From: an uncultured Paraprevotella sp.
GTDB taxonomy: Bacteria; Bacteroidota; Bacteroidia; Bacteroidales; Bacteroidaceae
Assembly: GCA_900546665.1 (NCBI GenBank)
Contig: URDY01000004.1
Location: 62,001-126,000, forward strand
Direction of reading: 5' to 3'
DNA: 64,000 bases
Part shown: positions 16,324 through 25,136 of the stretch, piece after piece
Numbering within the stretch: position 1 is the first letter of the stretch
Layout of the letters: the number at the start of each line of letters is the position of its first letter
Made by a program: the position numbers and the translations under genes
The notes under the pieces: model-generated
Told to the model about the DNA's origin: nothing
Databases searched by the model: none
Seen by the model: the letters and a program-made list of their open reading frames with translations, nothing else

Positions 16324-17937
16324 ATGAAAACAATAGGTTATTTGTTGGTAAGCCTTTTTTTGCTTTGTTCCTGTGTTCAGGAACAAAGCAAAGTGGTCAG
16401 CTTGACAAGTGGTCAGGCACAAGGTGTATATGCGGACAGCATCTACAGCTTCAAAGGCATTCCATACGCCAAAGCTGCACGCTTTATGCCACCTGAACAG
16501 CCCGATATTTGGGATACGGTACGGATATTTAATACATATGGAGAGATATGTCCGCAGGCTCCCATACCACAAGGAAACGACTTCATCGCCATGCATGAGC
16601 ACCCTGCTGAGGGAGAGGATTGCCTGAACCTGAACGTATGGACTCCAGGCATCAACGACGGCAAGAAACGTCCGGTAATGGTGTGGTTGCACGGAGGTGG
16701 GTTTCAGACTGGTTCTGCCATCGAGCAACTGGTTTATGATGGAGCAAACCTGAGTCGCAAAGGAGATGTTGTGGTAGTGTCGGTTAACCATCGGCTGAAT
16801 ATGCTCGGCTTTCTTGATTTGTCCGCTTACAGTGAAAAATATAAATACTCCGGTAATGTCGGTACGATGGATATGGTAGCAGCCCTGCAATGGATACAGA
16901 AGAACATTGCTGTCTTTGGAGGTGATCCAAACAATGTCACTCTATTCGGGCAATCAGGTGGAGGTGCCAAAGTACTGGTACTGATGACAGTTCCGGCTGC
17001 ACAGGGGCTGTTCCATAAGGCCATCGTTCAGAGCGGAGCTGTAGAAGCTTGTGGAATGACCAATGTTACGCAAAAGACAGCACACCGGGTAGCAGAACTG
17101 ATGCTTGACTCATTAGGAATCTCACCGCAAAATGCCGACAAGCTACAAACCATTCCCTACAGCCAATTGATGGCAGCAGGAAATAAGGCAATGGCTCAAA
17201 CCGCTCAAGAGGAAAACAGCATAGACAGTTGGGGTAATCCTGGACTGCTATGGACTCCCGTGGTAGACGGTGACTATCTGCCATATCAGCCGGTCATAGA
17301 TTCCATTGCTTTACAGGCAAAGGATATTCCGTTGCTTATCGGTTCGTGTATGACCGAATGGACTACAATGCCGATGTTGGGAAATCCGGATAAATCTGCC
17401 CATGACAATATGCACACATGGAATAAGGAAGAGACAATGAAAAAGTTGCAAGCACGATTCGGAAACCGTACAGACTCGGTTGTTGCTGCCTTCACATCTG
17501 CCTATCCCGGTCGTTCCATCAGCGAAGCACTTTACATAGATACAATGTTGAGACTGCCTGCCTTGAAGACAGCCCGCTTGAAAGCCGACCAGCATGGGGC
17601 TCCTGTATATAATTATTTGTTTGCCTGGGACACACCTATTCACGGAGGTTTTGCCATGTCATACCATTGTTCGGAAATACCGTTTGTATTCAGCAACACC
17701 AGTCTGTCACCTGCAGCCTCTGCCGGAGGCTCGGAAGTCAAGGAGTTGGAAGAGCGCATCAGCAAAGCATGGATAAATTTCGCCCGTACCGGCAATCCCA
17801 ATCACGAAGGACTTCCTTCATGGCCTGCTTTTACCCGTGAAAACGGAAACACGATGATATTTGGGAACAAATGTGAGGTAAGGAAAGATTTCGACTATAA
17901 GCTGTTGTCACTGTTACGACCCAACTATAAATTTTAA
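16324..17937 (+). CDS. Type-B carboxylesterase lipoprotein
   Basis: 537 aa, full length for the family. Lipoprotein signal MKTIGYLLVSLFLLCSC. Family marks: EDCLNLNVWTP, oxyanion MVWLHGGGFQTGS, nucleophile elbow FGQSGGGAKV (Gln-Ser-Gly in place of the usual Glu-Ser-Ala), and the C-terminal His in SYHCSEIPFVF with the hallmark ARTGNPN. Hydrolyses carboxylic esters at the cell surface or periplasm. Fifth gene of the copy-D unit, 9 bases after flavodoxin 3. Confidence 0.92.
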   Translation: MKTIGYLLVSLFLLCSCVQEQSKVVSLTSGQAQGVYADSIYSFKGIPYAKAARFMPPEQPDIWDTVRIFNTYGEICPQAPIPQGNDFIAMHEHPAEGEDCLNLNVWTPGINDGKKRPVMVWLHGGGFQTGSAIEQLVYDGANLSRKGDVVVVSVNHRLNMLGFLDLSAYSEKYKYSGNVGTMDMVAALQWIQKNIAVFGGDPNNVTLFGQSGGGAKVLVLMTVPAAQGLFHKAIVQSGAVEACGMTNVTQKTAHRVAELMLDSLGISPQNADKLQTIPYSQLMAAGNKAMAQTAQEENSIDSWGNPGLLWTPVVDGDYLPYQPVIDSIALQAKDIPLLIGSCMTEWTTMPMLGNPDKSAHDNMHTWNKEETMKKLQARFGNRTDSVVAAFTSAYPGRSISEALYIDTMLRLPALKTARLKADQHGAPVYNYLFAWDTPIHGGFAMSYHCSEIPFVFSNTSLSPAASAGGSEVKELEERISKAWINFARTGNPNHEGLPSWPAFTRENGNTMIFGNKCEVRKDFDYKLLSLLRPNYKF

Positions 17938-17942
17938 ACAAA

Positions 17943-18947
17943 ATGACACACAAAATAATATCATTCCTTAGCATCCTGCTGCTTTCCCTACCGCTTGTGG
18001 CTTGTAGTACAGATGACTCTGAAGTTGAAACACCAATTTATCCAGACAACGGAGAAGAAAATCCTTCGTCTGATGACGTGGCAATGATCAGCTTCACACA
18101 TGCTGTACCAGACGGTTATGAGCAGGAAGCCGAAAAAAGAGGCAGCATAGTCCGCATCGATTATGCCACACGGGACTATGCAGAAGGCACTGGTGCGAAA
18201 CGTACCAATACGACATACGTCTATCTGCCTTATGGATATAATGAAAGCCAACGGTACAATATCCTCTATTTTGTACACGGTCATTACAGTACGGCGGCAT
18301 CCACCTTTGAAGATGAAAATGGTGTGGTACGCAAACTGCTCGACCAAATGATAGCTCACGGTGATATTGACCCGATGATTGTGGTCACACCCAGCTACAA
18401 CTACGGACAGCCTACACCAGACTATGCGGATGCAGACCCTTACTGCAGGGCTTTGCCCATAGAATTGGTAAACGACCTGATTCCTGCTGTAGAAGGCCGT
18501 TACCACACGTATGCGGAAACAACCGACAGGGAAGGTATTGAAGTATCACGCAGTCACCGTGCCATCGGTGGTTTTTCAATGGGAGCAGTCACCACCTGGT
18601 ATGCCTTTGATGAAACATTGAACGCATTCCGATACTTTATTTGCTGGTCTTTGGGACGGTTTGCCGGGATGAATCGTCCTGACGATACAGCAGCTTATTT
18701 GGCAGAAAGGGTACAACAGTCACCTTATGCCGGAACAGGTTTCTATATCTGGGCGGCAAGTGGGACAAACGACTCCGCTTATAGAGAGATACTTCTTCAA
18801 ATAGAAGGTATGGCACGTTTGAACAACATGTTCAATACGGCTAATATGACCTTTCATCAGAAAGAAGGCGCACGGCATGAGTTCCGTCCTATTCCGGAAT
18901 ATCTGTACAATGCATTGCCGTTCTTCTTTCCGAAAAGTGATGAATAA
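17943..18947 (+). CDS. Esterase lipoprotein (feruloyl-esterase/esterase D family)
   Basis: 334 aa. Lipoprotein signal ends SLPLVACSTDD and is followed by an acidic linker. Alpha/beta hydrolase of the esterase D/Fes type: YVYLPYGYNES, YFVHGHYST, nucleophile elbow GGFSMGAVTT, and catalytic His in EGARHEFRPIPE. This family includes feruloyl esterases joined to xylanases in Bacteroides, which would fit release of phenolic acids, but the substrate here is inference. Confidence 0.87.
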   Translation: MTHKIISFLSILLLSLPLVACSTDDSEVETPIYPDNGEENPSSDDVAMISFTHAVPDGYEQEAEKRGSIVRIDYATRDYAEGTGAKRTNTTYVYLPYGYNESQRYNILYFVHGHYSTAASTFEDENGVVRKLLDQMIAHGDIDPMIVVTPSYNYGQPTPDYADADPYCRALPIELVNDLIPAVEGRYHTYAETTDREGIEVSRSHRAIGGFSMGAVTTWYAFDETLNAFRYFICWSLGRFAGMNRPDDTAAYLAERVQQSPYAGTGFYIWAASGTNDSAYREILLQIEGMARLNNMFNTANMTFHQKEGARHEFRPIPEYLYNALPFFFPKSDE

Positions 18948-18968
18948 ACAGAAAAAGCAAAGACATTT

Positions 18969-20123
18969 ATGAATAGTTTTACTTATCAATACCCTGTCCG
19001 CCAACATTTTGGCAAAGGGTGCGCAGAGAACGCAATCAAGGAAGAATTAGACCGTATAGGACAGAATGTGCTGCTGGCATACGGCGGCAGCTCGCTGAAA
19101 CGCACAGGGCTGTATGACAAAATTATAAGCTGGCTGCACGAACGTGGCAAGAACGTGGTGGACTTCGGAGGCATTATGCCCAATCCTACTTACGACAAGG
19201 TACAGGAAGGTGCACGACTGGTGCGTGAATACAACATAGACTTCATCCTTGCCGTGGGCGGCGGATCGGTTATCGACTGCTGCAAGGTAGTATCAGCACA
19301 AGTAAAATTAGACGAGGATATTTGGGAGATGCAGTACACGAAGCACCAGTATCCTACTGAATTTGTGCCTATGGGCGCTATCGTAACAGCATCAGGAACG
19401 GGTGCCGAGCAGAACAACGGGGCGGTTATCACCCACACCGAAAAGAAACTGAAACAGCCGTTGACAGGCGCTTACTACAGTTTTGCTATACTGGACAGCG
19501 ACTTGACACGGACTCTTCCGATGGGGCAAGTCGTCAGCGGTGCATTCGACACGTTGAGTCATTGTATGGAAATCTATATGGGCAAACCTCAAACGGACAA
19601 TCTCTCCGATGAAATCAATGAAGCGGTCATGCGTAACGTCATCAAAAACCTCCGTGAACTGATAGTCGATCCGGACAATGATTTTGCCCGTGGAGAACTG
19701 ATGTGGGATTCTGCCCTTGCGGAAAACAGTCTGCTAAAACTCGGCAAGCAGACCGATTTTCAATGCCATATGCTGGAACATGCCGTAGGAGCCTATACCG
19801 ACTGCAACCACGGAAAGGCGTTGGCGGTTATCCATCCGGTTCTCTATCGCCATTTGCTGAATGAGGGCAAAGAAAAACTGGCTCGTATGGCGGAACGGGT
19901 ATGGAATGTAAAGGGTGATACGGTAGAACAGACTGCTATACTTGGTATCGAAGCGTTGGAGGCTTTTATAAAGGAAATCGGCTTACCATCGCATTGGAGC
20001 GAAATGGGCATTAAGGACGAAAGTATCCTCCGTGCCGCTGCAGATACTTGTTTACTGATGCCGGGATGCTGCAAGCAGTTTTCCCGTGATGAACTGTTTG
20101 AGATATTGAAAGAATGCATGTAA
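18969..20123 (+). CDS. Iron-containing alcohol dehydrogenase, YqhD/BdhA-like
   Basis: 384 aa, no signal peptide. Group III alcohol dehydrogenase: nucleotide-binding GGGS at 97-100, ASGTGAEQNN, and metal ligands Asp194, His198 (FDTLSHCME), His267 (CHMLEH) and His281 (DCNHGKAL). NADPH-dependent enzymes of this subfamily reduce a wide range of short aldehydes to alcohols; E. coli YqhD does this under control of the AraC protein YqhC. Its presence in an AraC-type regulon with several AKRs is the main reason to suspect an aldehyde response. Confidence 0.92.
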   Translation: MNSFTYQYPVRQHFGKGCAENAIKEELDRIGQNVLLAYGGSSLKRTGLYDKIISWLHERGKNVVDFGGIMPNPTYDKVQEGARLVREYNIDFILAVGGGSVIDCCKVVSAQVKLDEDIWEMQYTKHQYPTEFVPMGAIVTASGTGAEQNNGAVITHTEKKLKQPLTGAYYSFAILDSDLTRTLPMGQVVSGAFDTLSHCMEIYMGKPQTDNLSDEINEAVMRNVIKNLRELIVDPDNDFARGELMWDSALAENSLLKLGKQTDFQCHMLEHAVGAYTDCNHGKALAVIHPVLYRHLLNEGKEKLARMAERVWNVKGDTVEQTAILGIEALEAFIKEIGLPSHWSEMGIKDESILRAAADTCLLMPGCCKQFSRDELFEILKECM

Positions 20124-20146
20124 CAAACTTCTAAAAGAAAAAAATT

Positions 20147-21244
20147 ATGAATACCTTATTAAAGACAATGTTGTGCGGTGTTACTGCACTTTTGTTCGCC
20201 GGAGCTTCAGCCGCTCAAAACAAACAACCATTTATTTCAGAGGATTTCTCTGCTATCCAAAGTCCTAACGACAATCCTTTCGGACTGGTTTATCGGGGAG
20301 CTATCACCAAGAATGAAACGGGCAAAGTTAATATCCATCGCATTACTTACGACTTGAATGGCTTGAAGATTGTCGCCAACGTTTATACTCCAGCCGGATA
20401 TGAAGTTTCAAGAAGCTATCCCGCTCTTGTCGTTGCACATCCAAACGGTGGATGTAAGGAACAGGTGGCAGGATTGTACAGCCAGCGGATGGCGGAACAG
20501 GGTTACATTTGTCTGGCATTTGATGCCGCCTATCAAGGTGGGAGCGAGGGTGAACCGCGCAATGTAGACAAGCCGGCCAGCCGTATCGAAGATATCCATC
20601 GTGCAGCCGATATACTGGCACAATATCCCGGAGTGGATGCAAATCGTATCGGTATACTCGGTATATGTGGCGGAGGTGGCTATACGCTTAAAGCTGCACA
20701 GACTGACAAACGTTTCAAGGCAGTTGCCACACTCAGTATGTTCAACTCCGGACTGGTACGTCGTAATGGCTTCCTTGATTCACAGTTCGGCGATGTGCAA
20801 CAACGACTTGCAGACGCCTGTGCTGCACGTCAGAAAGAAGCCAACGGAGAAGCTCCTGAGTATGTAGGTGATATGAGTGGAATGACGCCGGAACAGGCCA
20901 AACAGCTTCCGTTCGATCTCTATCGTGACGGTTATGAGTATTACCTTCAATCTCACGCGCATCCGGGTTCTACCTTCCGTTATACAAAGAGCAGTCTGAT
21001 CGATCTGATGGCATTTGATGCCAGTGAGGGAATGTATCTCATCAACCAACCGTTGTTAATGATGGCAGGTAGTCTTGCCGACACGTTCTATATGACCGAA
21101 CAATGTTTCAGCAAAGCTACTGGAACGAATGACAAGGAATTGTATCTAATCCCTGGTGCAAGACACATCCAGACGTATTGGATACCGGAATATGTAGATA
21201 AGGCTGTAAACAAACTAACTGATTTCTTTGGTAAACATTTGTAA
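20147..21244 (+). CDS. Exported alpha/beta hydrolase with Cys in the nucleophile elbow
   Basis: 365 aa. Signal peptide [10 protein letters not shown]...AGASAAQ. Alpha/beta hydrolase of the DLH/YcjY type: [11 protein letters not shown] oxyanion region, [15 protein letters not shown], elbow [11 protein letters not shown] and a late His in [11 protein letters not shown]. The elbow residue is Cys174 where serine hydrolases have Ser; dienelactone hydrolases also use Cys there, so the enzyme may be active on lactone-type substrates. Last gene of the copy-D unit. Confidence 0.85.
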   Translation: MNTLLKTMLCGVTALLFAGASAAQNKQPFISEDFSAIQSPNDNPFGLVYRGAITKNETGKVNIHRITYDLNGLKIVANVYTPAGYEVSRSYPALVVAHPNGGCKEQVAGLYSQRMAEQGYICLAFDAAYQGGSEGEPRNVDKPASRIEDIHRAADILAQYPGVDANRIGILGICGGGGYTLKAAQTDKRFKAVATLSMFNSGLVRRNGFLDSQFGDVQQRLADACAARQKEANGEAPEYVGDMSGMTPEQAKQLPFDLYRDGYEYYLQSHAHPGSTFRYTKSSLIDLMAFDASEGMYLINQPLLMMAGSLADTFYMTEQCFSKATGTNDKELYLIPGARHIQTYWIPEYVDKAVNKLTDFFGKHL

Positions 21245-21296
21245 TGAATCCATCTCATCCAATACTTGAGATGCTTTCATTGGAACTCATACCGTT

Positions 21297-21364
21297 TTCG
21301 TTGATTTTGGTGTTTCAATCCGTAATCTGTGTATAGACGCACCACGACGGAAACGGTATTTTTG
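21297..21364 (+). promoter_or_regulatory. Shared 42-bp element plus -7 box, copy E
   Basis: Element at 21297-21338 (left half TTCGTTGATTTTGGTGTTTC, right half ATCCGTAATCTGTGTATAG), 18-base spacer, TATTTTTG at 21357-21364. It drives the third AraC gene, so the regulon includes a regulator. Confidence 0.88.
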
Positions 21365-21392
21365 TATCAGCACATAAAAACAAATAATAGTA

Positions 21393-22298
21393 ATGAACGA
21401 TATACAGTCACTCACTATAGACGAGTTCAATAAACAGATGCGTCAACCGACATTACATCCTCAAGTAGCGGTCATTGATCCGGGACAACTCGAAGATGAT
21501 ACTACGTTGTGTTTTACAGGTAACTTCTATGCAGTCCGTTTTGTAAGGACACGGTGTGGAGAAATACGCTATGGCAGGCAATGTGTCGATTTTCAATACG
21601 GCACGCTTACATTCACAAAACTGGGAGATACAATCTGTATCAGTCACGAAGATGCGATGGACGGTAGTATATCGGGGCTCCTGTTACGTCCGGAACTGTT
21701 TAGTACCAAGAGCCTTGTATTCAAGAAAGCGGACTATACTTTCTTTGATTATCGGGAGAATGAATCACTGCATCTTTCCCTGCAGGAGAAGCATATCGTA
21801 CAAGACCGTTTGAATCATATCCATGAAGAACTGCAGCGGGATATAGACCCTTACAGTCTACGATTGGTATCTGTGGGTGTAGAATTATTGTTGGATTATT
21901 GTCTCCGCTTTTATGAACGTCAGTTTGCCTGCCGTTCCGACATTTGTCAAGAATATCTTGCAACAGTAGACAGGACACTCTCCCGCTATTTTTCCCTATG
22001 TGGACAAAAATCTCTGGAAGATGGAATCTGCCGGGTCGAATCTGCGCTTTCCACTCTTTCGACAGCTTATCTGAACGAAGTAGTACGTGTAGAAACAGGA
22101 AAGACGCTTGCTGAGTATATCCGCCTAAAGATGATGGAATACATTAAGAAACGTGTTCGCAAGGATGGTTGCTCATTAGAGCAGGTGGCTGGAGAGTTCG
22201 GCTTTTATCAACCGCGCATATTAGCCTTATTGTATCGGCAACTCTTCGGTCATCAGTCCGAATATTCTATTTTGACGTCCAATTATAAACTAAATTGA
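21393..22298 (+). CDS. Divergent AraC-family regulator inside the regulon
   Basis: 301 aa. The sensor half follows the layout of the two flanking regulators (IRYGRQCVDFQYGTLTF, LLRPELFSTKSLVFKKADYTFFDYRENESLHLS), but the DNA-binding half is degenerate: VESALSTLSTAYLNEVVRVETGKT for the first helix-turn-helix and SLEQVAGEFGFYQPRILALL, ending without the usual K-x-x-G-x-x-P-x-x-[YF]. It carries the shared promoter element, so it may be a feedback modulator, for example by pairing with a paralogue. This role is inference. Confidence 0.88.
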   Translation: MNDIQSLTIDEFNKQMRQPTLHPQVAVIDPGQLEDDTTLCFTGNFYAVRFVRTRCGEIRYGRQCVDFQYGTLTFTKLGDTICISHEDAMDGSISGLLLRPELFSTKSLVFKKADYTFFDYRENESLHLSLQEKHIVQDRLNHIHEELQRDIDPYSLRLVSVGVELLLDYCLRFYERQFACRSDICQEYLATVDRTLSRYFSLCGQKSLEDGICRVESALSTLSTAYLNEVVRVETGKTLAEYIRLKMMEYIKKRVRKDGCSLEQVAGEFGFYQPRILALLYRQLFGHQSEYSILTSNYKLN

Positions 22299-22305
22299 TA
22301 ACACT

Positions 22306-22371
22306 ATGTATCCACAAATCATTTATCATGTAATGGGCTCCGTAGATGGCCGCCTGTTGACCGAGCGTTAA
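22306..22371 (+). pseudogene. 22-codon remnant of a RibD/dihydrofolate-reductase-like protein
   Basis: The frame MYPQIIYHVMGSVDGRLLTE plus Arg and a stop reproduces the start of RibD C-terminal/DHFR-like reductases (pattern K-P-x-I-I-x-H-x-x-x-S-V-D-G-R). It stops where the protein normally continues. It begins 7 bases after the divergent AraC gene, so an NADPH reductase once continued this transcript. Short, hence moderate confidence. Confidence 0.5.
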
Positions 22372-22546
22372 ACAGATCAAAATCCACATTGTCAAATATT
22401 CATCAATAGGATATTTATAGCATTAGAACGATATTCTATTTTTATAATCAGCAATTTACACATAATGCATCAGCATTTCACCCGTCAAGCCGGCATGAGA
22501 TTCCCAAAATTATATGTGAACATGTACATATTTCAGGAAAAAAGAT

Positions 22547-22554
22547 TATATTTG
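22547..22554 (+). promoter_or_regulatory. -7 box (TATATTTG) of the right-flank AraC gene
   Basis: TATATTTG 78 bases upstream of the chosen start. Just upstream, ATATGT and ACATAT (22512-22531) flank an ACATGT core and make a possible operator. There is no copy of the 42-bp element, as for the left-flank regulator. This box argues for the start at 22633 rather than an earlier in-frame Met upstream of the promoter. Confidence 0.55.
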
Positions 22555-22632
22555 TATCCACAACCCGAATTTACAAACACAGGAAGCAGGCTATCGTCTC
22601 TTTCGGTCTGCGCCGGCAAAATACATACTGCA

Positions 22633-23529
22633 ATGGAAACTATCAATTTGGAAAGCATCAGCCAATATAACGACTTGTATGGTTTTGACACCCAGCATCC
22701 GCTCGTCACCGTTGTTGACTTGAGAAACGCCACAAAGGCACTCAACGACGTACAGATCAATTATGGTCTGTATGCCATTTTCCTCAAGATGTACAAAACC
22801 TGCGACCTTCATTATGGCCGGAGGCCGTATGACTATCAGGACGGCACCATTGTCAGTTTTGCACCCGGACAGAGCGTCACCGTGACCAACTCTGCCCAGA
22901 CCTCACAACCGGTCATCGGCTTGCTCTTCCACCCAGACCTGATCCACGGCACCTCACTAGGCAAAAACATCCGGCAATATTCTTTTTTCTCGTATGCATC
23001 AAACGAGGCCCTTCACCTGTCCGAAGAAGAAAAACAGATTTTTCTGGACTGCCTGAGCCATATCCGGTCCGAACTGAAAAACGGCACAGACAAGCACAGC
23101 AAGTCACTGATCATCATGAATATCGAACTGGCTCTCAATTATTGCATGCGCTTCTACGAAAGACAGTTCATCACACGCGAAAAAGAAAACAACGATATCC
23201 TGGTGAAATTTGAAGAACTGATAGACAATTATTTCAATGGCAAAAGTGCTGAAACTTACGGTCTTCCAACAGTCAAATATTTTGCAGACAAAATTTGCCT
23301 TTCCCCAAACTATTTCGGTGACCTGGTCAAGAAAATAACCGGAAAAACAGCACAGGACTACATTCAGGGCAAGGTCATTGATTTTGCCAAGGAAAGAATC
23401 CTCGGTTCACAGGCCTCATTGAGCGAGATAGCCTATTCTTTAGGGTTCCAGTACCCGCAACACATGTCCAGACTTTTCAAAAAGAAAGTAGGATGCACAC
23501 CAAATGAATACCGATTCACGAAGAATTGA
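22633..23529 (+). CDS. AraC-family transcriptional regulator (right flank)
   Basis: 298 aa. Paralogue of the left-flank regulator: METINLESISQYNDLYGFDT, LHYGRRPYDYQDGTIVSFAPGQ, and an intact AraC DNA-binding domain (LPTVKYFADKICLSPNYFGDL; LSEIAYSLGFQYPQHMSRLF; KKKVGCTPNEYR). The open frame extends 56 codons upstream but that part spans the likely promoter and does not resemble the family. With the left copy it brackets the redox/esterase cluster, and one or both may bind the shared element. Confidence 0.93.
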   Translation: METINLESISQYNDLYGFDTQHPLVTVVDLRNATKALNDVQINYGLYAIFLKMYKTCDLHYGRRPYDYQDGTIVSFAPGQSVTVTNSAQTSQPVIGLLFHPDLIHGTSLGKNIRQYSFFSYASNEALHLSEEEKQIFLDCLSHIRSELKNGTDKHSKSLIIMNIELALNYCMRFYERQFITREKENNDILVKFEELIDNYFNGKSAETYGLPTVKYFADKICLSPNYFGDLVKKITGKTAQDYIQGKVIDFAKERILGSQASLSEIAYSLGFQYPQHMSRLFKKKVGCTPNEYRFTKN

Positions 23530-23851
23530 TCTTCACCCGGATTCTATCACCAAAACACAACAAGGCCAAACAAGGGCTGGACACCCTGCATCTACCAGTC
23601 TGCCGGACATGTTCTGCGGCTAACGATCCGGCAGACAAATGTTCCGGAATGGAATCTGACAGCCGACAAATAACGTTTTTTCCTGTAGCAGCCAAGACCT
23701 GACTGTCTGTTGATGTGACGGAAGACGAACTGGCATTCTGTTCTTCCTTCCATTCTTCACTTTGTATCTCCACGGCATTCTGACGTAAAGTCTGCCGTTT
23801 ACCTTTCCATCTGGATATGGACCGACGGATCAATTTGCAAAACTGTTTCAT
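23516..23851 (-). CDS. Small basic hypothetical protein, 111 aa
   Basis: I do not recognise a family. The N-terminus MKQFCKLIRRSISRWKGK is strongly basic and amphipathic; the middle is Ser/Thr/Glu-rich. It overlaps the convergent AraC gene by 14 bases. The best argument that it is real is a perfect -7 box on its strand just upstream of the start. It could equally be a non-coding transcript. Confidence 0.4.
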   Translation of the reverse strand: MKQFCKLIRRSISRWKGKRQTLRQNAVEIQSEEWKEEQNASSSSVTSTDSQVLAATGKNVICRLSDSIPEHLSAGSLAAEHVRQTGRCRVSSPCLALLCFGDRIRVKINSS

Positions 23852-23872
23852 ACATCACATTATTTTCTCTTA

Positions 23873-23880
23873 CAAAGATA
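23873..23880 (-). promoter_or_regulatory. -7 box (TATCTTTG) facing left
   Basis: Matches the Bacteroidetes -7 consensus exactly on the minus strand, about 22 bases before the 111-aa frame. Confidence 0.5.
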
Positions 23881-23881
23881 A

Positions 23882-25136
23882 TACATGGCCATGTCGTCCC
23901 CGGTACATTTGGGCTTCATGTGGCATTTTTGGTTACATTAAGACACTTATAGTCATTTTTATACGTAAAATACTGTTTTTCGGATTATTAAAAAACACCC
24001 CACAATAAATCCAACCTGTCCGGACAGGCAGACACCTGATATACCAGACGCATTGCTCACGTATGCATCCGGCATCAGCCACACACAAAACCTCCTACCC
24101 TGTTTTCCAATTATTCTTAAAGCCTGAAAATACCCAGTCAGGTCGGTTTGGTCCCAGAACTTACCCTAAAAGGGATTTTTTCCGACTTTATATCCACCTC
24201 TTCACCTGACATTATAACCCATTGATTACAAGATAAATATTTGTGAATCCTACTTCTTCACGGCCTTCACGACCTCCCTCACCGATTTACGCCGAGTCTA
24301 AGCCACGATCGGCTGAACGACTGACAAAAAAGACCTATGTAAAAACAGCTTCACCAGCAGGCAGAAAAGCGCCTCTACCGGTTTGTTTCGAACTGACATT
24401 CTGGCAGTTAAAAAACCATTTTTCATTTTTTCAAAAGACTGGGAGATCTTCCCGAAAACTCGGTTTACTTTCAAAAAAGTAAACCTTACTTTTTAAAAAG
24501 TAAAGCTTACTTTTTTGAAAATGTCAGAATTATTGAATTATGACTTTATCAGGACATTTGTCATATTTGTCTTATTATTCTCCGTGAACCCTCCGGTGAA
24601 GGAGTTGTGAAGGATCCCCTTCACCCCAAAAGCCGCATAAACAAAGGGATGTGAAGGGGTGAAGGATATTTTGAGGAATATACTCTGGAAAGAATAGAAC
24701 GGGAATTATCTGATAGCATTGTGCAATATCAATATTTTCATCTAAAGAAAATCCTTACAATTAGTCTGAATAATGATGGATTCGCCTATGTGGAAGTTTA
24801 CTATGAATTATTGAATAATAGGCAGGAAAAGAAACAGATGGTAGGATTTGGGCCCAACCGTTGAATTATGATGTAAGCCCCCTATTCTCTTAAAACCGGA
24901 TTCCTTATATCGAAGATTTTTCAGTTGGGATAAACAATAAAGAATTGACATATACCATATGGCATATCCCTAGGCCCTAACTTCAATCCGGAATCAAAAA
25001 CGGTCTGGAATTATTTATACGTATACATATTTGATGCCGCATTCAAAATTTGACATCCAATTCCCCCTGCATACATACCCTATCCAAGAAACTGATAACT
25101 CACAGTTACAACTACTATAAGCCCACCAGAATCACG
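23882..25136. other. Gene-poor 1.25 kb scar with inverted repeats and a coding relic
   Basis: No convincing intact gene. At 24454-24523 the tetramer-like unit AAAGTAA recurs in both orientations (GGTTTACTTT...AAAAGTAAACC and TTACTTTTTAAAAAGTAA), giving nested stems. At 24614-24657 CCCCTTCAC and GTGAAGGGG form a 9-bp inverted repeat, with more GTGAAGG copies beside it. From about 24666 to 24864 the plus strand reads open (EYTLERIERELSDSIVQ...FAYVEVYYELL) to a TGA at an amino-acid composition typical of real protein, but has no start codon: a 3' remnant of an unidentified gene. A GTG-started 79-codon frame at 24243 looks non-coding. Confidence 0.5.

Noticed and set aside
22372..22632. Possible element copy before the right-flank AraC gene
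   Set aside because: No match to either half of the element; only a short ATATGT/ACATAT palindrome is present.
24243..24482. GTG-started 79-codon frame
   Set aside because: Composition is unlike protein, it runs through the AAAGTAA stem repeats, and there is no promoter or ribosome site.
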